Below, piece after piece: positions 11,801 through 23,334 of a stretch of DNA of 64,000 bases. Position 1 is the first letter of the stretch. Each line of letters starts with the position of its first letter. Under the pieces are notes generated by a model. The model was not told the origin of the DNA. It was given only the letters and a program-made list of their open reading frames with translations, and did no database searches. The stretch comes from Aldrovandia affinis (Eukaryota > Chordata > Actinopteri > Notacanthiformes > Halosauridae): NCBI GenBank assembly GCA_029706075.1, contig JAINUG010000487.1:124001-188000 (forward strand). Reading direction: 5' to 3'. The translations under genes and the position numbers were made by a program.

Positions 11801-12728
11801 AGACGCCATGATGAGGGATGTACCATTTCTCGCCTTCCTTTCCATCATCTTGAACTTCTTCTGCGTCACCCTTTTCAATGATCTCATCCATGAACTTGAT
11901 ATAATGCTCCTTATACCGTTCATCCTTTGACAGCTTCCTCTTGAGATGGCTGAGCTGGACAATGGCGAGTTGTTTGTTGTCCGGTAGGTTGGGTCTCTCC
12001 TTAAACGGTAATAGCATTTCATAGTGGCCGTGACTATTTTTCTTTATACCGTCTTTCAGTTTGTTCAGGAAAAAGATGTCATCCTGAGACACTGTCTTTC
12101 TATCTTCACAGGCATCCTTGAAGTCGGACTCCAGAATGCATATAGCATCCGCAGGGGTTACTGGGGGGAGCTCTTTAACAGCAACCCGGTGACACAGACT
12201 TGGGACGCTTGGTGAGTCAAGGCATGGTGATAAGCGCCCCACAATGCTCCATCCTAAGTCAGTTTGAACCGCGTAGGGTTCATCATTTCCTCCTAATATT
12301 ACTTGTCTTGGTGCCATTGCCCTTGAACAGTTGTAGCCTATCAGAAGACCAACTTCACAATCCTTCAGTGGTGGAATCGCATCTACTACTGTGGAGAGAT
12401 GATTCCATTGCTTGGTCGTTTCACAGGTCGGAATGTGGGTGCGGTTTACTGGTATGCAATCCTTGGTATAAGCAGGAGGGAGGTCAATGTGGATGGAGGA
12501 GCTGTAACCTCTCACATGAAGCCCTGAGACTCTTTTGCTCTTCACAATTGTGTCACATCCAAGCATAGTGGTTAATCTCAGTTTCACTGGATGTATGTCT
12601 ACTTGTAGAGTGTTGCTCACCTCCTGGTCAATGAACGTGGTATCACTTTGGGTGTCGAGCAGGGCATAGACTAGTTTTTCTGTTCCTGTGTCGTTATTCG
12701 AGGACACCCACACTGGTACGATCATCAA
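8816..12728 (-). pseudogene. BEL/Pao LTR retrotransposon pol polyprotein
   Basis: Minus-strand frames follow the BEL/Pao order. The aspartic protease (LLDTQSDTTFID, near 12650) comes first, then reverse transcriptase (about 11800-11100), RNase H-like and connector (10938-10400), integrase zinc-binding and DDE core (10395-9400, with the HHCC-type region and MDCFGPF), and the integrase C-terminal domain (9304-8816, GDIVMMRNDDLPRNEW). Frames break near 11300, 10990, 10562 and 9440. The RT active site reads FYVNDG where FYVDDG is expected, with the asparagine codon at 11397-11399, so a catalytic aspartate is lost. The gag part expected upstream is absent: the frame starts at the protease and a Tc1 fragment follows at 12770. 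This is an inactive relic of an element that copies itself through RNA. Confidence 0.9.
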
Positions 12729-12769
12729 AGTGTTAGACCCTTGCTAATGACTGACTTGACCATGCCCAA

Positions 12770-13158
12770 AGAGATACTCAGTAACTTCTAAATATTTTTT
12801 TAACTTTCTCCTGATCTGTGCCTTTCTCATTTTGAAGAGTTGTTTTGGAGCTCCTTGGTACTCATGGTGGAATCTTTGCTTGAAATTCACTACCTGACTG
12901 AGGAGCATTACAAAGGCTGATGTTTTGAATTGATCTTTCTGAAATCCTGTGAACCACAATTATTGCACACAATCTGAATTCTTAAGCAGTCAAGACATGT
13001 TTTTTTATTTGTAATTGTTCATTTACTATATTTTATATTTGAGTCAATAGTGTGGAGTAGGATGTGTAGAGCAAAAATATGAATACACTTAAATGTGTCA
13101 TGATTTCCTGCTCAAAGGCAACAAAATGTGAGAATCTGAATACTTTTTAAAGGCACTG
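12770..13158 (-). mobile_element. Tc1/mariner fragment (5' end)
   Basis: The minus strand begins at TA (13159-13160) with CAGTGCCTTTAAAAAGTATT, a standard Tc1-type inverted end. Further in, near 12860-12790, it has a piece like the start of a Tc1 transposase (STKELQNNSSK, then AQIRRKLKKYL in another frame). The rest of the element is lost at the junction with the BEL relic. A 71-codon frame at 12959-12744 crosses this junction and is not a real gene. Confidence 0.65.
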
Positions 13159-13160
13159 TA

Positions 13161-13694
13161 TGTGAGCATTTATTCTAATATTTAAGAACTATAGGAATTG
13201 TGAAAATGGGCATACTGTGCAGGTCCCTCCCTCACATTGCACGTGCAAACTTGGCGGAGACAAGTCATGACCTGCACTCAACCCACTACAAAAGTATGAA
13301 AAAGGCAATGTGCCCCAAACAAGACAATCCTGTTATACAGGCAGCTAGACTGATGATAAGCTCCAAGGCTCCAAATATTTATCCCACACCCAGCATCGTG
13401 CTTTTAAATGATTTAACAGTAAAACAGCAGATTCAGTGGTCAAATATGCCAGCATTGGCAATGTACAAGCCCACAACATTGCTATCCAGCCAGAATTATT
13501 TCCAAGACACCCAAATATGTCAAAAGAGAGGCCTCAGCTGAGCCTAGTAGGGTGTGCGGACCATCAGCTTCGATGGACCCACTGTCTTCTGCCATCTTTC
13601 CCTCTGGCATATGTGTGTACCAGCATTTCAGCTTCCATACATCACTGCTATGTGCGCATCATGTGCAGTTTCTCACAATACAAGCAACATTTCC
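13161..13694 (+). other. Unassigned, with a 113-codon open frame
   Basis: A plus-strand frame at 13200-13541 is open for 113 codons (contains LNDLTVKQQIQW). I do not recognise it and see no splice or promoter context that supports it. It may be a scrap of an element or chance. The sequence leads into the 5' end of the LINE at about 13695. Confidence 0.3.
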
Positions 13695-14251
13695 AAGATG
13701 GCAGCAAGTCGGTTTCCAAGATGGCAGCAAGTCGGTTTGTTTGTCTGTTCATCTGTTCGTCAATCTGTGTACTGTTATTTATTCATTTATTTTTTCTTAG
13801 CTCACAGACAGTGGCTTTATATTTTAAAACTTTGGATTTGTATACGAATGCACTGCGTATCCCAGAATTACCAAACAATCCTGGATTTATCCGTTGTGTC
13901 TACCTGCCTTGTTTGATCTACGCCTCCGCTGACGTCTCTACTGCTTTCGGACTGTGATCGCCCTGCCCCGGCTTGCTCTCGGCCTCCTGTCCCGCGGGCT
14001 TCCCCAGCCACGGCATCGACTCCTCATTGACTCGCCCGGCGGTGCGAGTCTTTTGGTTGCTGCTCCGGGTGAGCGCCTCCGTATGTGCTAAGGCACACTG
14101 ACTTACTATTATATTTATAATTTGACTTATATTTATACTTGACTTATTATATTATTGCTTACACACTGACTTACTGACACACCTGTGACTATTTCTTATT
14201 TTCCTGCTCATTTAATTTAAAGCCTTACTGAACCATTTGTAACAATGTCCT

Positions 14252-15412
14252 TTGTTTAATAACTGTATGCTGTATGGGTGGGAGATCCCAGGGGACCGAT
14301 GTTTCTCACGCTCCCAATATGGATGTTACGTGGCGGGAAAGTTTACCCCTGAACTAGTTGACAAATCGTTACATCAACTCCTTTCTACAAATTTGCTGGA
14401 CCTAGTCAGTCTGCCCAGTCTCTCGGTTCTGAAAGACAACTTCATCATCTCTGTAAATTCCAACAGTGAATTTGTAAGACTGTTAAATACCAAGAAAGAA
14501 CATCCATACATAATGCAGATGCAGAGATGTTTGATTGTTCTTTTGTTGTTAATATCAGGTAATGTCCATTTAAATCCTGGCCCAATTGATTCATGTTTAA
14601 ATACCCCTTCCAACTTGAAGTCAAGATCTGGATTAGGTTTTATCCACATAAATGCATGCAGTATGCTTGCTAAAATGGACATGATTCGTATCTGGGCAAA
14701 ATCAACTGACGCAGATGTAATAGTTATATCCGAATCTTGCCTTAGCAAATCTGTCCTGGACAAAGATATTAGTATTAATGGCTATAATGTTTATAGGACT
14801 GATCGACCCAAAAAGGGCGGAGGTGTTGTAATTTTTACTAAAAGAAGGTTTCATGTTAAAGTGTTACTTTCCAAATCAATGGGTAAACAGTTCGAAATTT
14901 TGGCGCTCGATCTTGCGGTGTCGAATGAGTTTCACATCACTGTCGTTGGTTGCTACAGACCACCTTCTGCTGCAAATGATTCTCTGCCCTCCGTAATGCA
15001 CCTTTTATCGGGATTAAATTATAATGAGATCATTTTGTTGGGTGATTTTAACTTGGATTGGCTACAACCGGTGTCAGATGATTTTAAAGTTTATACTGAC
15101 TCGCTCAATCTCTTCCAACTAGTTGATAGTCCCACTCGACCCAATCTTAAAGTTTCTGAGAAATCATCTCTAATTGACTTAATTTTAACTAATGTTCCTC
15201 ATAAATACTCATCTGCTTCTGTTTTTGTGAATAACATTAGCGATCACTGTGTAGTTGCTACTATCAGATACACCAAAATGTCCAAAACTAAGCCTCATTT
15301 TATTATAAACCGAGACATGAAACATTTTGTCGAACAGGGTTTTTTTCATGATCTAGCTCGTTTTAATTGGGAGAGAATTATTGTCTTATTGCGGATGTCG
15401 AAAATGGAATAA
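14252..15412 (+). pseudogene. LINE endonuclease region with 2A-like motif
   Basis: The frame is open for 386 codons. Residues about 90-111 form a hydrophobic stretch ending in LLLLISGNVHLNPGP, which resembles the 2A/StopGo peptides reported at the N-terminus of some non-LTR retrotransposons. It differs from the DxExNPGP consensus at the D and E positions. After it comes an APE-type endonuclease: INACSM, then VISESCLSKS, YRTDRPKKGGGVVIF, VVGCYRPPS, LLGDFNLDWL and, near the end, ISDHCVV. This domain nicks target DNA to start reverse transcription. The frame ends just after the endonuclease at a stop, and the RT continues downstream in another frame, so the protein is broken. Confidence 0.8.
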
Positions 15413-15621
15413 CATTACCACCATACATTGACTCTCTTACCATTTCGGATAAATCTGAAATTCATGAGTTAATTCTTAATGAGCATTTAATTGCTTCTGG
15501 CTCCGATTGAGAGCTTCTGGCTCTCAATCCTTCACCAGTGACATCTCTTCCAGTCTGTTCTGACAATCATGAAACCCCAAGTCAATCTTTTAGTTTTAAT
15601 CTAATTTCCACAATAAGCTTT

Positions 15622-16067
15622 TAGACACCAAAAAAGCAGCTGGCCCAGACAAACTTGAGCCATACTTTTTAAAATTATCAGCTGATTATATTGGTCATCC
15701 ATTGGCACATATTTTTAACCTCTCACTAGTCTCAAATGAAATCCCTCTTATTTGGAAATCCGCCCATGTCATTCCCCTACTGAAGGGAGGTGATACATCA
15801 CTTTTAAACAACTATAGGCCCATTTCCAAACTGTCTGTCCTGGTTAAGGTTCTCAAGACTTTCGTGAGTGACCAGTTGAAATATTTTTTATACACTAATA
15901 ACATTTTATCTGAGTACCAGTCAGGTTTTAGGAAACAGCATAGTACAACCACTGCAACCTTAAAAGTTGTCAATGATTTTATTGAATCTCTGGAAAATAT
16001 GAAACATTGTGCAGCTTTTTTTATTGATTTAACCAAAGCTTTTGATACTGTCGATCATGTTTTAATG
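15622..16067 (+). pseudogene. LINE reverse transcriptase, N-terminal part
   Basis: It reads KKAAGPDKL, VIPLLKGGD, NNYRPISKLSVLVKVL, SEYQSGFRKQHSTTTA and FFIDLTKAFDTVDHVL. These are the RT palm blocks up to the first catalytic aspartate (FxDLxKAFD). The frame is interrupted at 16068 by LTR-A and continues in the same gene at 17450, where KHRLLAVGLS follows directly. The deduced LINE frame crosses the insertion cleanly if the LTR and one copy of its 4-bp duplication are removed. Confidence 0.8.
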
Positions 16068-16071
16068 AAGC

Positions 16072-17449
16072 TGAGGGAGATTGTATTCCCTCCACAGACA
16101 AAACAGGGCCTAGTAGCCGACCTGAACCCCAGGGGTCAGCCACAGGAATGCTTATGTCTCTTTATGAAACAATGGAGAAAGCTGGATGTAATGATCCAGC
16201 CTGTCGAAGATGGACTATACAGAGTCAGGCATGGAATGTGATTCAGCACAGAAAACCCATAGCAAAAAGCACCTGCAATTTCAGAACTGATGTAGCCGTA
16301 TTTGCAGCCGTATTCCTGATCAAATGCTTTATGAGGTCTAAACTATTGTTTAGCCAAGAATAACTGTCAAAGTATATTCAAAGATAGTGAAGGAGTGACC
16401 GCAGCTGTGTTCTGCACTCTGAGCCACCCCAAGCAGGGGCAAGGGGTGACTAGAGCCAGCTGTGGGTGCTCAAGATAGTACAGTATAGCTACCTTATATG
16501 GTGTGTCTGCACGGGTGTATGACACTTCTGTAATTTAGTTGTTAGAATTTACTGTTAAAGTTGAAACTAGGTAGAGAATGTAATCTTGAATTTACTCACA
16601 CAAATACACTGGAAAGTAATTGTTGTATAACAACAATGGAGAAAGCTGGGTGTAATGATCCAGCCTGTCGGAGGTGGACTGTATATACCCAGGGCCTCAT
16701 GTGAGGAGTGTGATTATTAATAGCTGTAAGGAAAGTACCCATGATTTTGATACTGATGCCACTATATTCAAATTCCTATGAAAAGTACCTAAAAAACAAT
16801 GAATACTAGTCTGGTGGAAAAGCACCACAAATATCTAGAGAGAGATTTTAAAAAATAACAGGATGCAAAAATGTGTGTTAACCGTCAGTTCTGCACTCTG
16901 AGCCAACCCGAAAGCTGGATGGGTTCCTTTTTGAGGGTATGCCAAGAGAGCGTCCCCCGATCAGAGAGAGGGTGTGTTTGCCATGGCAAGCAGTTTCTCT
17001 TTGCCACTTTCTAGCATGCTTGGACAAGGCAGGGGTGAAGAATGACTAGAACCAGCTGTGGGTACTCAAAATAGTAGAGTATAGCCCAGTAGGATAGAAT
17101 GTCGACAAGGCACTTGGCAAAACGCCACTATGGTGTAAATGTCAGCCGAGAAGGGACCACCCCCAGGGGAGGGATGGAAAGCTGGGAATAGCCATTTATG
17201 GGTAAAACCACCATTATTTTCGAGTGATTAACCAATGATGTAACTATTAAGACAAGTATATAAACTGTTGTAAAACAAAGGAACAGTGGAGCATCTTGCA
17301 AGTTGCTCTCGGCTTTGTGATTTTTGAAATAAAGTCTGATGCTTTGAAGATCGTCTGCCTTAAAACTCTTCTCTACTTTTCGGAAAGATTGAGCAAAATG
17401 GGACTTCTAAAATAATTTGAAAAGCTTAAGACTCTAATTTTCCACAACA
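16072..17449 (+). mobile_element. Solo LTR (LTR-A), 1,378 bp
   Basis: It begins TGAGGGAGATTG, ends CCACAACA and is flanked by a perfect 4-bp duplication, AAGC (16068-16071 and 17450-17453). A TATATAAAC box lies near 17260 and AATAAAG near 17330. The U3 part has internal direct duplications: a ~57-bp block at about 16170 and 16634 (GGAGAAAGCTGG...GATCCAGCCTGTCG), and a block with CTGTGGGT near 16409-16487 and 17033-17090. A truncated second copy lies on the minus strand at 24919-25881. No coding frame. Its retroviral or Ty3 parentage cannot be told from the LTR alone. The strand is inferred from TATA and AATAAA. Confidence 0.85.
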
Positions 17450-18195
17450 AAGCACAGGCTTCTTGCTGTTGGATTGTCAGAACAAAATGTCCATTGGTTT
17501 GAAAACTATCTAACCAGCAGGATGCAATGTGTTAAAGCTGAGGGACTCTCCTCAAGCCTCCTTAGTGTATCCAAGGGTGTGCCCCAAGGATTGGTCCTTG
17601 GACCACTTTTATTTACTACTTATATTAATGGTCTTAATCAAGGGGTAACCAACGCACAATGCCACTTTTATACTGACGATACTGTCATATACTGCTCTGC
17701 CCCCACTCAGGATCAGGCCCTCTGTCAGCTTCAACATGCATTTAATATTATACAAGATAACCTTTTTCAGTTGAAGCTTGTTCTGAATGCGAACAAAACA
17801 AAGCTTATGATATTTACCAACTCAAAGAAAAAGCCACTAAATCTACCATCTATTATTACTCTACAGGGAAAAAAGATTGAGTCTGTTCTGACATATAAAT
17901 ATTTAGGAATTATAATTGATGTCTCTCTTTCTTTTAAACCACACATACAACACTAAACTACAGATGAAACTGGGTTTTTATTTGAGAAACAAGTCTTGTT
18001 TTTCCTTTGAGGTAAAAAAGAGACTCGTTGAGGCAACTTTTATATCTGTGCTGGATTTTGGTGATATTATATATATGCATGCATCCTTGCAGTGTCTCTA
18101 TGCGTTGGACACTCTCTACCATGGGGCACTCAGGTTTGCTACAAATTGTAAAGCCTTAACTCACCACTGCTCCTTGTATGCCAGGGTTTTAGTTA
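17450..18195 (+). pseudogene. LINE reverse transcriptase, C-terminal part
   Basis: It continues the RT after LTR-A with WFENYLTSR, GVPQGLVLGPLLF and FYTDDTVIY, the second catalytic motif with both aspartates kept. LKLVLNANKTKLM and YKYLGIIID follow. A frameshift near 17950 moves to a second frame (LGFYLRNKSCFS...CSLYARV), which is the thumb/C-terminal part typical of L2-group LINEs. The sequence is cut off by LTR-B at 18196. Without the missing end, and with the stops, it cannot make an active enzyme. Confidence 0.8.
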
Positions 18196-18662
18196 TGCGC
18201 GTGGAAAAAATAACTCAGCAGGATCAGAGAGAATTCCTTTAAACAGTATTAAAGCTTTAATTACGAGCAGCTGCACGGAGACCCGTGTCACGCAGGACGG
18301 CGAATCTCCCGCCTTCAAATTCAAGTGAATATTTATGTCCAACACAACGGAAGGGGAGGGAACAATCACAAGGGGGAAGTAACAGGGCGTTAACTTACAG
18401 GTAAATGGAGCTATGGGCTAACATGAAGATATAACAGGTTGTTAGAACAGCCCTCCCAGGGTCTTAAACCAATGGGAAGGAGGTTTCCTGCCGTGGGAAC
18501 GAACAACTGTTCCTTTGAAGTTGTGGCGCGAAAAGCCCTTTGTCTGTTGGCGCTGTGGCCAAGTGGTCCAAACTGCAGCGTCACACTGAATTAATTAGTG
18601 TCTACCGTCCCCTGTGGATGTGGTCTAGCATTCCAACTCAATACACAATTTCTTCCTCCACA
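18196..18662 (-). mobile_element. LTR-B copy (ERV LTR), 467 bp
   Basis: It is almost identical to 24454-24918. Read on the minus strand it starts TGTGGAGGAAG and ends in a TTTTTTCCACGCGCA-type end. It has a CCCATTGG box, a CATAAATATT TATA-like element and ATTAAAGC as a likely poly(A) signal. No primer-binding site or internal sequence follows on the minus side, where LINE sequence begins directly, so it may be a solo LTR. A clean target duplication is not seen. Confidence 0.75.
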
Positions 18663-20426
18663 ATCCCCTTTTGTGCTATTTTTCACAATCTGCACAAACC
18701 TTACCTTACATTTGTATAGACACTTCCTTACATTTGTGTCTAGAGCTTTTGACCCTCATGTAAATTCTTCCAACTTGTGTAGACACTCCGTTGGTGCCTA
18801 GAGCTTTTGACCCTCATCTCTGGGGGATATGGTTTTGTATATAGAGCTGGAAATAGCCAATAGCTTTTGTGGGAGAGCTCTTTTTATTTTTATTTTATCC
18901 ACCTATTTGAGGGAGGTACTTACAACTCAGTGTGAGGTTGCGCGTTATCATGGGAGATTGCTACACCTCTCACATGGGGCTGAATTAGTTTGCTGTTCTA
19001 AACAGCCAGGCCCTCACAGGTCTACCCATTTTTGTCAATTGTATGTTTGCCTAACAAACATTCTCAACAACCTGATCCATTTACAGCCTGTTTTACCTTC
19101 ATGGCTAACATTAACAACATAAATGATATTTCTATAACATTAACAGTGTGTTTTGGTGTGTGTATTCTTTGTTACTTATTTTCTTGCGATCTTCACTGGA
19201 ACCTCTAGGTCCAGATTCAGCAGCTTCGGTGCTTCGGTACTGGTCCTAGGAGGGAGAGGTTGAAGTACGTAGCCCTAGCACATCACCTCCCTCAGTACCC
19301 GTCTCACTTCCCTATTGCCTGGGAAGGGGATGGGCCACACAGGCCCATCCTGTCAGGAGCAGGAGCAGGAAGAAGAGGTGCTGCATCTGGAGGGGTTCAG
19401 GTGGGCTGTAGTGGTTTTGCACTTTACTGCTGGGTCCCAGTCACTTGGCTTCGGGGAGTGCCGGGTGAAGTCATCCTGGCCATCTGGATTCATCCTGGCC
19501 GTCTGGATCTCCTCCACCTGTTACTGTAGAACCCCTATGCAATTTGTTAGCATCACACAATACCTTTCCTTGCATCATCCATCAGATGCATGCCCATGTC
19601 TCCGAATCGGGATAAAAGTGGTGATGCGTGCTGGTGCCTTGGGTGCTGAGTGGAATTCTGGTGGTGGAACCTGGTTAGGCGATGCTGTTTAAGTAATAAA
19701 ATCTTTTATTTCATTTATACCTTAAGGGGGAGGATATGAGGCCTGTTTTCGCTGGTGCTGGATTTTCCACATCGAATTGTTGACATGTGATACCATTTTC
19801 CCATGTCTGCTGTGCTAGCACGGTAATTTTGGTTTAACATTTTTCCCAGTCCCAGTTTTTGTTACAGGCTGCCATCATTCCCCCTTTGCTCACATGCGTC
19901 ACATTGTGATACATGCAAGCACAGTACAGCAATAGGCTGATTGGCGCAACCGGATGGCCAGTCGGCAGTGCCATAAGCCATCTAAGTAAAGGTAGCAATC
20001 ATTGCCGGCCCATTTCAATTTTTGATTGCGTCTAATATATATATATATTTTTGGGCTTGCTACGTCTACTTGTGAGACAAGCATTGGCAATGATGGAAAC
20101 CTTAGAAATAAAACCAAACACATACAAATCGGTATGCACACATGGTACAACATATTGCGTGGAACAGCACAACGTAAAACACTCTTTGTCAGTCATCCCT
20201 TCTCCGTAAACGGTACACCGTTTGGAATGCTCTACCTCCATCTGGAAAACAACGGGTCAACAGCAAAAGTTAGTGGCTTAACAGAGTCAGATGTGCAATC
20301 ATTAATCATCAAGATCTCCCCATCTAACTGGACGGACACGCACGTGTACACACACATATACATACATAGACATACAAATGCGCACATTCACTCAGTCCTA
20401 TTTACACTGGTATGCATACCCTAATT
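18663..20426. other. Unassigned repeat-like region
   Basis: A diverged direct duplication (CTAGAGCTTTTGACCCTCAT at about 18740 and 18798) lies near the start. Two overlapping plus frames (19260-19692) look compositional and match nothing I know. A purine tract, AAGGGGGAGGA, near 19725 followed by TATGAGG could be an LTR-element polypurine tract. (TA)n lies at about 20036-20050 and CA-rich sequence near 20350. No gene can be supported. Confidence 0.4.
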
Positions 20427-20566
20427 TCTAGGGCTGTTCCTGACCAAAACGAATTTCGGTCGACTAACTGCCGTCCGTTTTTTCCGATTGGTCGAAACCC
20501 TTTTGTCTTATATAAGTTTTTATTTTTCTGCGCGACCGAAATAAACCTTGGTCGCCCAACAGCCCA
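20427..20566. repeat. Possible small hAT-like MITE
   Basis: TAGGGCTGTTCCTGACC on the left and the inverted TGGGCTGTTGGGCGACC on the right are similar at most positions, and the left end resembles the hAT end at 34400. No clear target duplication is seen, so this is tentative. Confidence 0.3.
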
Positions 20567-23334
20567 TCGATCAAACAACCGATTAAATGGGGTCAATCCT
20601 ACTAATTTCCAAGATTTATTTCATCTTGGAGTCCCTTGTTTTTAGGTATATATGTAATTATTATTACTATAGTTTTCCCGGGAGTTTCTGACACGACCCA
20701 GACCCAATTCTAATGGGATATAGCCTCCTTTATGAATACTATTATTTACCCTCATTTTTCGTTGTAGTTTAAACATTTTTTGTAACAGAAAATTTTAGAA
20801 ATTGAAAGCAGATAATGAATGCAGATCTGATAAAAAAAACATGGTTGATATTAAGCTGGCCCATATTTGACTCACTTCAACCATCACCAATGGGTAGTAT
20901 CCACCTGGATGATGCACAGAAGCCATTTTGCGCCAAAACGTCACCACACATTAAAGATGGTAAAATAAAGATTGATTGATTAATTGTCCGAGACCTAGTC
21001 TCAGCTAACCACACATTGCTGAACTGAGTGACTGCTGCTGGTCTGTCTGGGCACCAGAAGCCCAGCCACAAAATTCCCCCAATAGCTCTGCAATAAAACT
21101 TATTTATACATCTTAATAAGAACCACATTCTCTACTACCACATTTCTTGCCCTTTTAATCGGCTATCAAATCATCTATGCGTGACTGTAGCCATTTGTAA
21201 ACGATGTACCTCGACCCCCTTTCAAAGTGGTCAGAATCCCTGGATCACCCTTCCCTGTGGCAAACAGAGGCTTCCCCATCTTAACTGGAGGTTAACACTG
21301 GTCATTAAACGCCTGTGGTTTCTATCTCTAATCAACAATAAAATTGGGTACATAATATACACATAATCCAGGATGCTACCACGCGATCTGTCAGTTATAC
21401 CCTCGATATTTAATCAGCTTCGCAGTCACTATAATGATGCTTCAAAATATTACTACTAGCTTAATTTAACCATCATTAAACACAGCATGCTTTGTAGATT
21501 GAAGGTGATACTCGAGTTCTGCTTTACCATAGTGTGCGCGTCAAAACCGCACTTCCGTCCTCATCCATTGTACGAATCTTAAATCACGATGGATGGTACT
21601 ATGAGAGTTCACTCGGAGCACACAGTTAATCTACCTACGGAATATTAATATTAGCGAATATTAGGTTAGCTGACTACAGGTTAGTGAGAATGATCAATAC
21701 TGTCTATATCTTTACTGATCAGTAGCACAAACTTTGAATAGGACCCTTCCGCCATTCGGGTTCACAACACGCACGCGTGGTTTTCAGGACCGCTCCAAGC
21801 CGACATTTACCTGAGCTGTCCGTGACCCTCTTCGCTCGGTTCCTCTTTTCATTCAAATACTTCTAAACGTGACAACGACACAGCATTGCCACAAAAGTTA
21901 TTCCAACCCCATTCGTAACACCAAATGGAGGTAATTGTGCTACTGATTTATTGCGACCTGAGGCACATATAAATACAGAAAAATACAGCTCAGACTAGCT
22001 TCCCATTTAACTCACCATCAGCCTGATAACCCTTGCTATAGAGGTACATTAGCATGCAAAATCTTAATGTCCCCACCCAAAACCGTATTATACTCACTTC
22101 CCAACCCCCCCTTTTCTTCCCTAGCGGCCCCCGCCCCCAACGTGTTCTCTAGTGGACTACATTTGGGAGACAATAGAGCCCCCCAGGGGGTCTTACGGCT
22201 CTGCTTACAGGAAGACAGGGGTGTCTGGACGGTGGTATGTCGCAAAACCAGTTCCTTGGCGAGTCACTCTGATTGCCCTGGCTGATCTGGGGGAAGGGAA
22301 TCCCTTTTGTTGGAGTTTCCTTTGAAGCTCCGCCAAAAGCTATTTCCCGATCACCACCACAACGCTACTAATTTAATATTTTACACAAATCCTGGTTTGA
22401 ATAAAATACAGTTGCTCACTCCAGTAGATGATAAAAAGGTCCTACATTTAACCCCAATTGCCTTTGAAATGTAGGAGTGTAAGCAAGAATAACATATTCC
22501 GTCTAATTGAACACCACGTGTTCACCCCACAGCATGTGTTAAATCTATCCTGGGAATGAACTATTTTCCTCCTATTTCTATTTTCTAGTTATCTCTATTA
22601 TTCATTATTACTTTAGGCCTATACCTTATAATATGCCGATTACTTTTTTCCTCCTTTTTATTCTGTGTTTCCTCACAATGAATAAAGATAGGGGTCATCT
22701 CTCTCATTGTTTTCCTTCATTTCCCCTCTGTATCTTTATAACGGCGCCTGCGCGATTCATTACAGCGCCTTAAGGCTTAATCATGCCAACAAAGGAATGT
22801 TAGTACATCTGCCCCGCTTTCCTAACGCACTCCTCAGTAGTGCGTATACATACATATGGTTTACTATAATAAAATATTTATTATAATTATTATAGCTATT
22901 ATCACTCTATAGTATACAATAGCTAGCAGAACCGTGCCTCAGCTACGAATTCTGATTCCGCCACTCCGATACGCAACCTTCTGCGAACGGATTCTCACTC
23001 CTGTCCCATTATTCTACAAACGTATTCCAAGAACTGCACCTGGCCCACGTAGAATGTTTGAGCAAACATTTGCAACCGGCCTGCATGTCCTTTGTCTGGA
23101 ATTACTTTACGGGTGAGTGGAGAACCACTTCGCTCTAAACAAATCACTTTAGTTTGTTTATATAATTTTTATCTAACTGCTGGACAAGCGCTCTCACCAC
23201 GTGTCCACCACACAGCGTCCTGTGTTTTCGTATCTATAGGCCCATTTTACTAATTTACGAACAACAATCCCGGGTACACACAAACACACAATTCTGTGAG
23301 TCGCTTTTCGTCTTGCCACCAGTAGTAAAACCAG
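20567..23334. other. Unassigned region with an LTR-like minus-strand block
   Basis: There are no convincing coding frames. On the minus strand between about 22440 and 21900 there is a GAAAAGGGGGGG purine tract (near 22115), TATTTATATG (near 21970), AATAAA (near 21950) and then TTTGGTGTTACGAATGGGG. The last looks like an LTR end plus a primer-binding site but matches no tRNA exactly that I can recall. The stretch from 22360 to 23334 is AT-rich with no recognisable content. It may be internal sequence of the ERV whose leader follows. Confidence 0.35.

Larger units (their letters stand above)
13695..18195 (+). mobile_element. L2/CR1-group LINE, long but broken
   Basis: The 5' UTR opens with a tandem repeat of about 24 bp (TTCCAAGATGGCAGCAAGTC, two copies at 13695-13745). 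A GC-rich leader follows. The endonuclease is at 14252-15412 and the reverse transcriptase at 15622-16067 and 17450-18195. The RT is split by a solo LTR (16072-17449). The 3' end is cut off by LTR-B at 18196, so the LINE tail is not seen. It is one of the more complete LINEs here but carries stops around 15405-15620. Confidence 0.8.

Noticed and set aside
11658-12568. Plus-strand frames inside the BEL element (90, 63 and 122 codons)
   Set aside because: They are antisense shadows of the well-supported minus-strand pol.
12744-12959. 71-codon minus frame as BEL gag
   Set aside because: Its first part resembles the start of a Tc1 transposase region and the element end at 13158 supports a Tc1 fragment; it crosses the junction by chance.
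19260-19692. Two overlapping plus-strand frames as a gene
   Set aside because: They overlap in different frames, have low-complexity composition and no domain.
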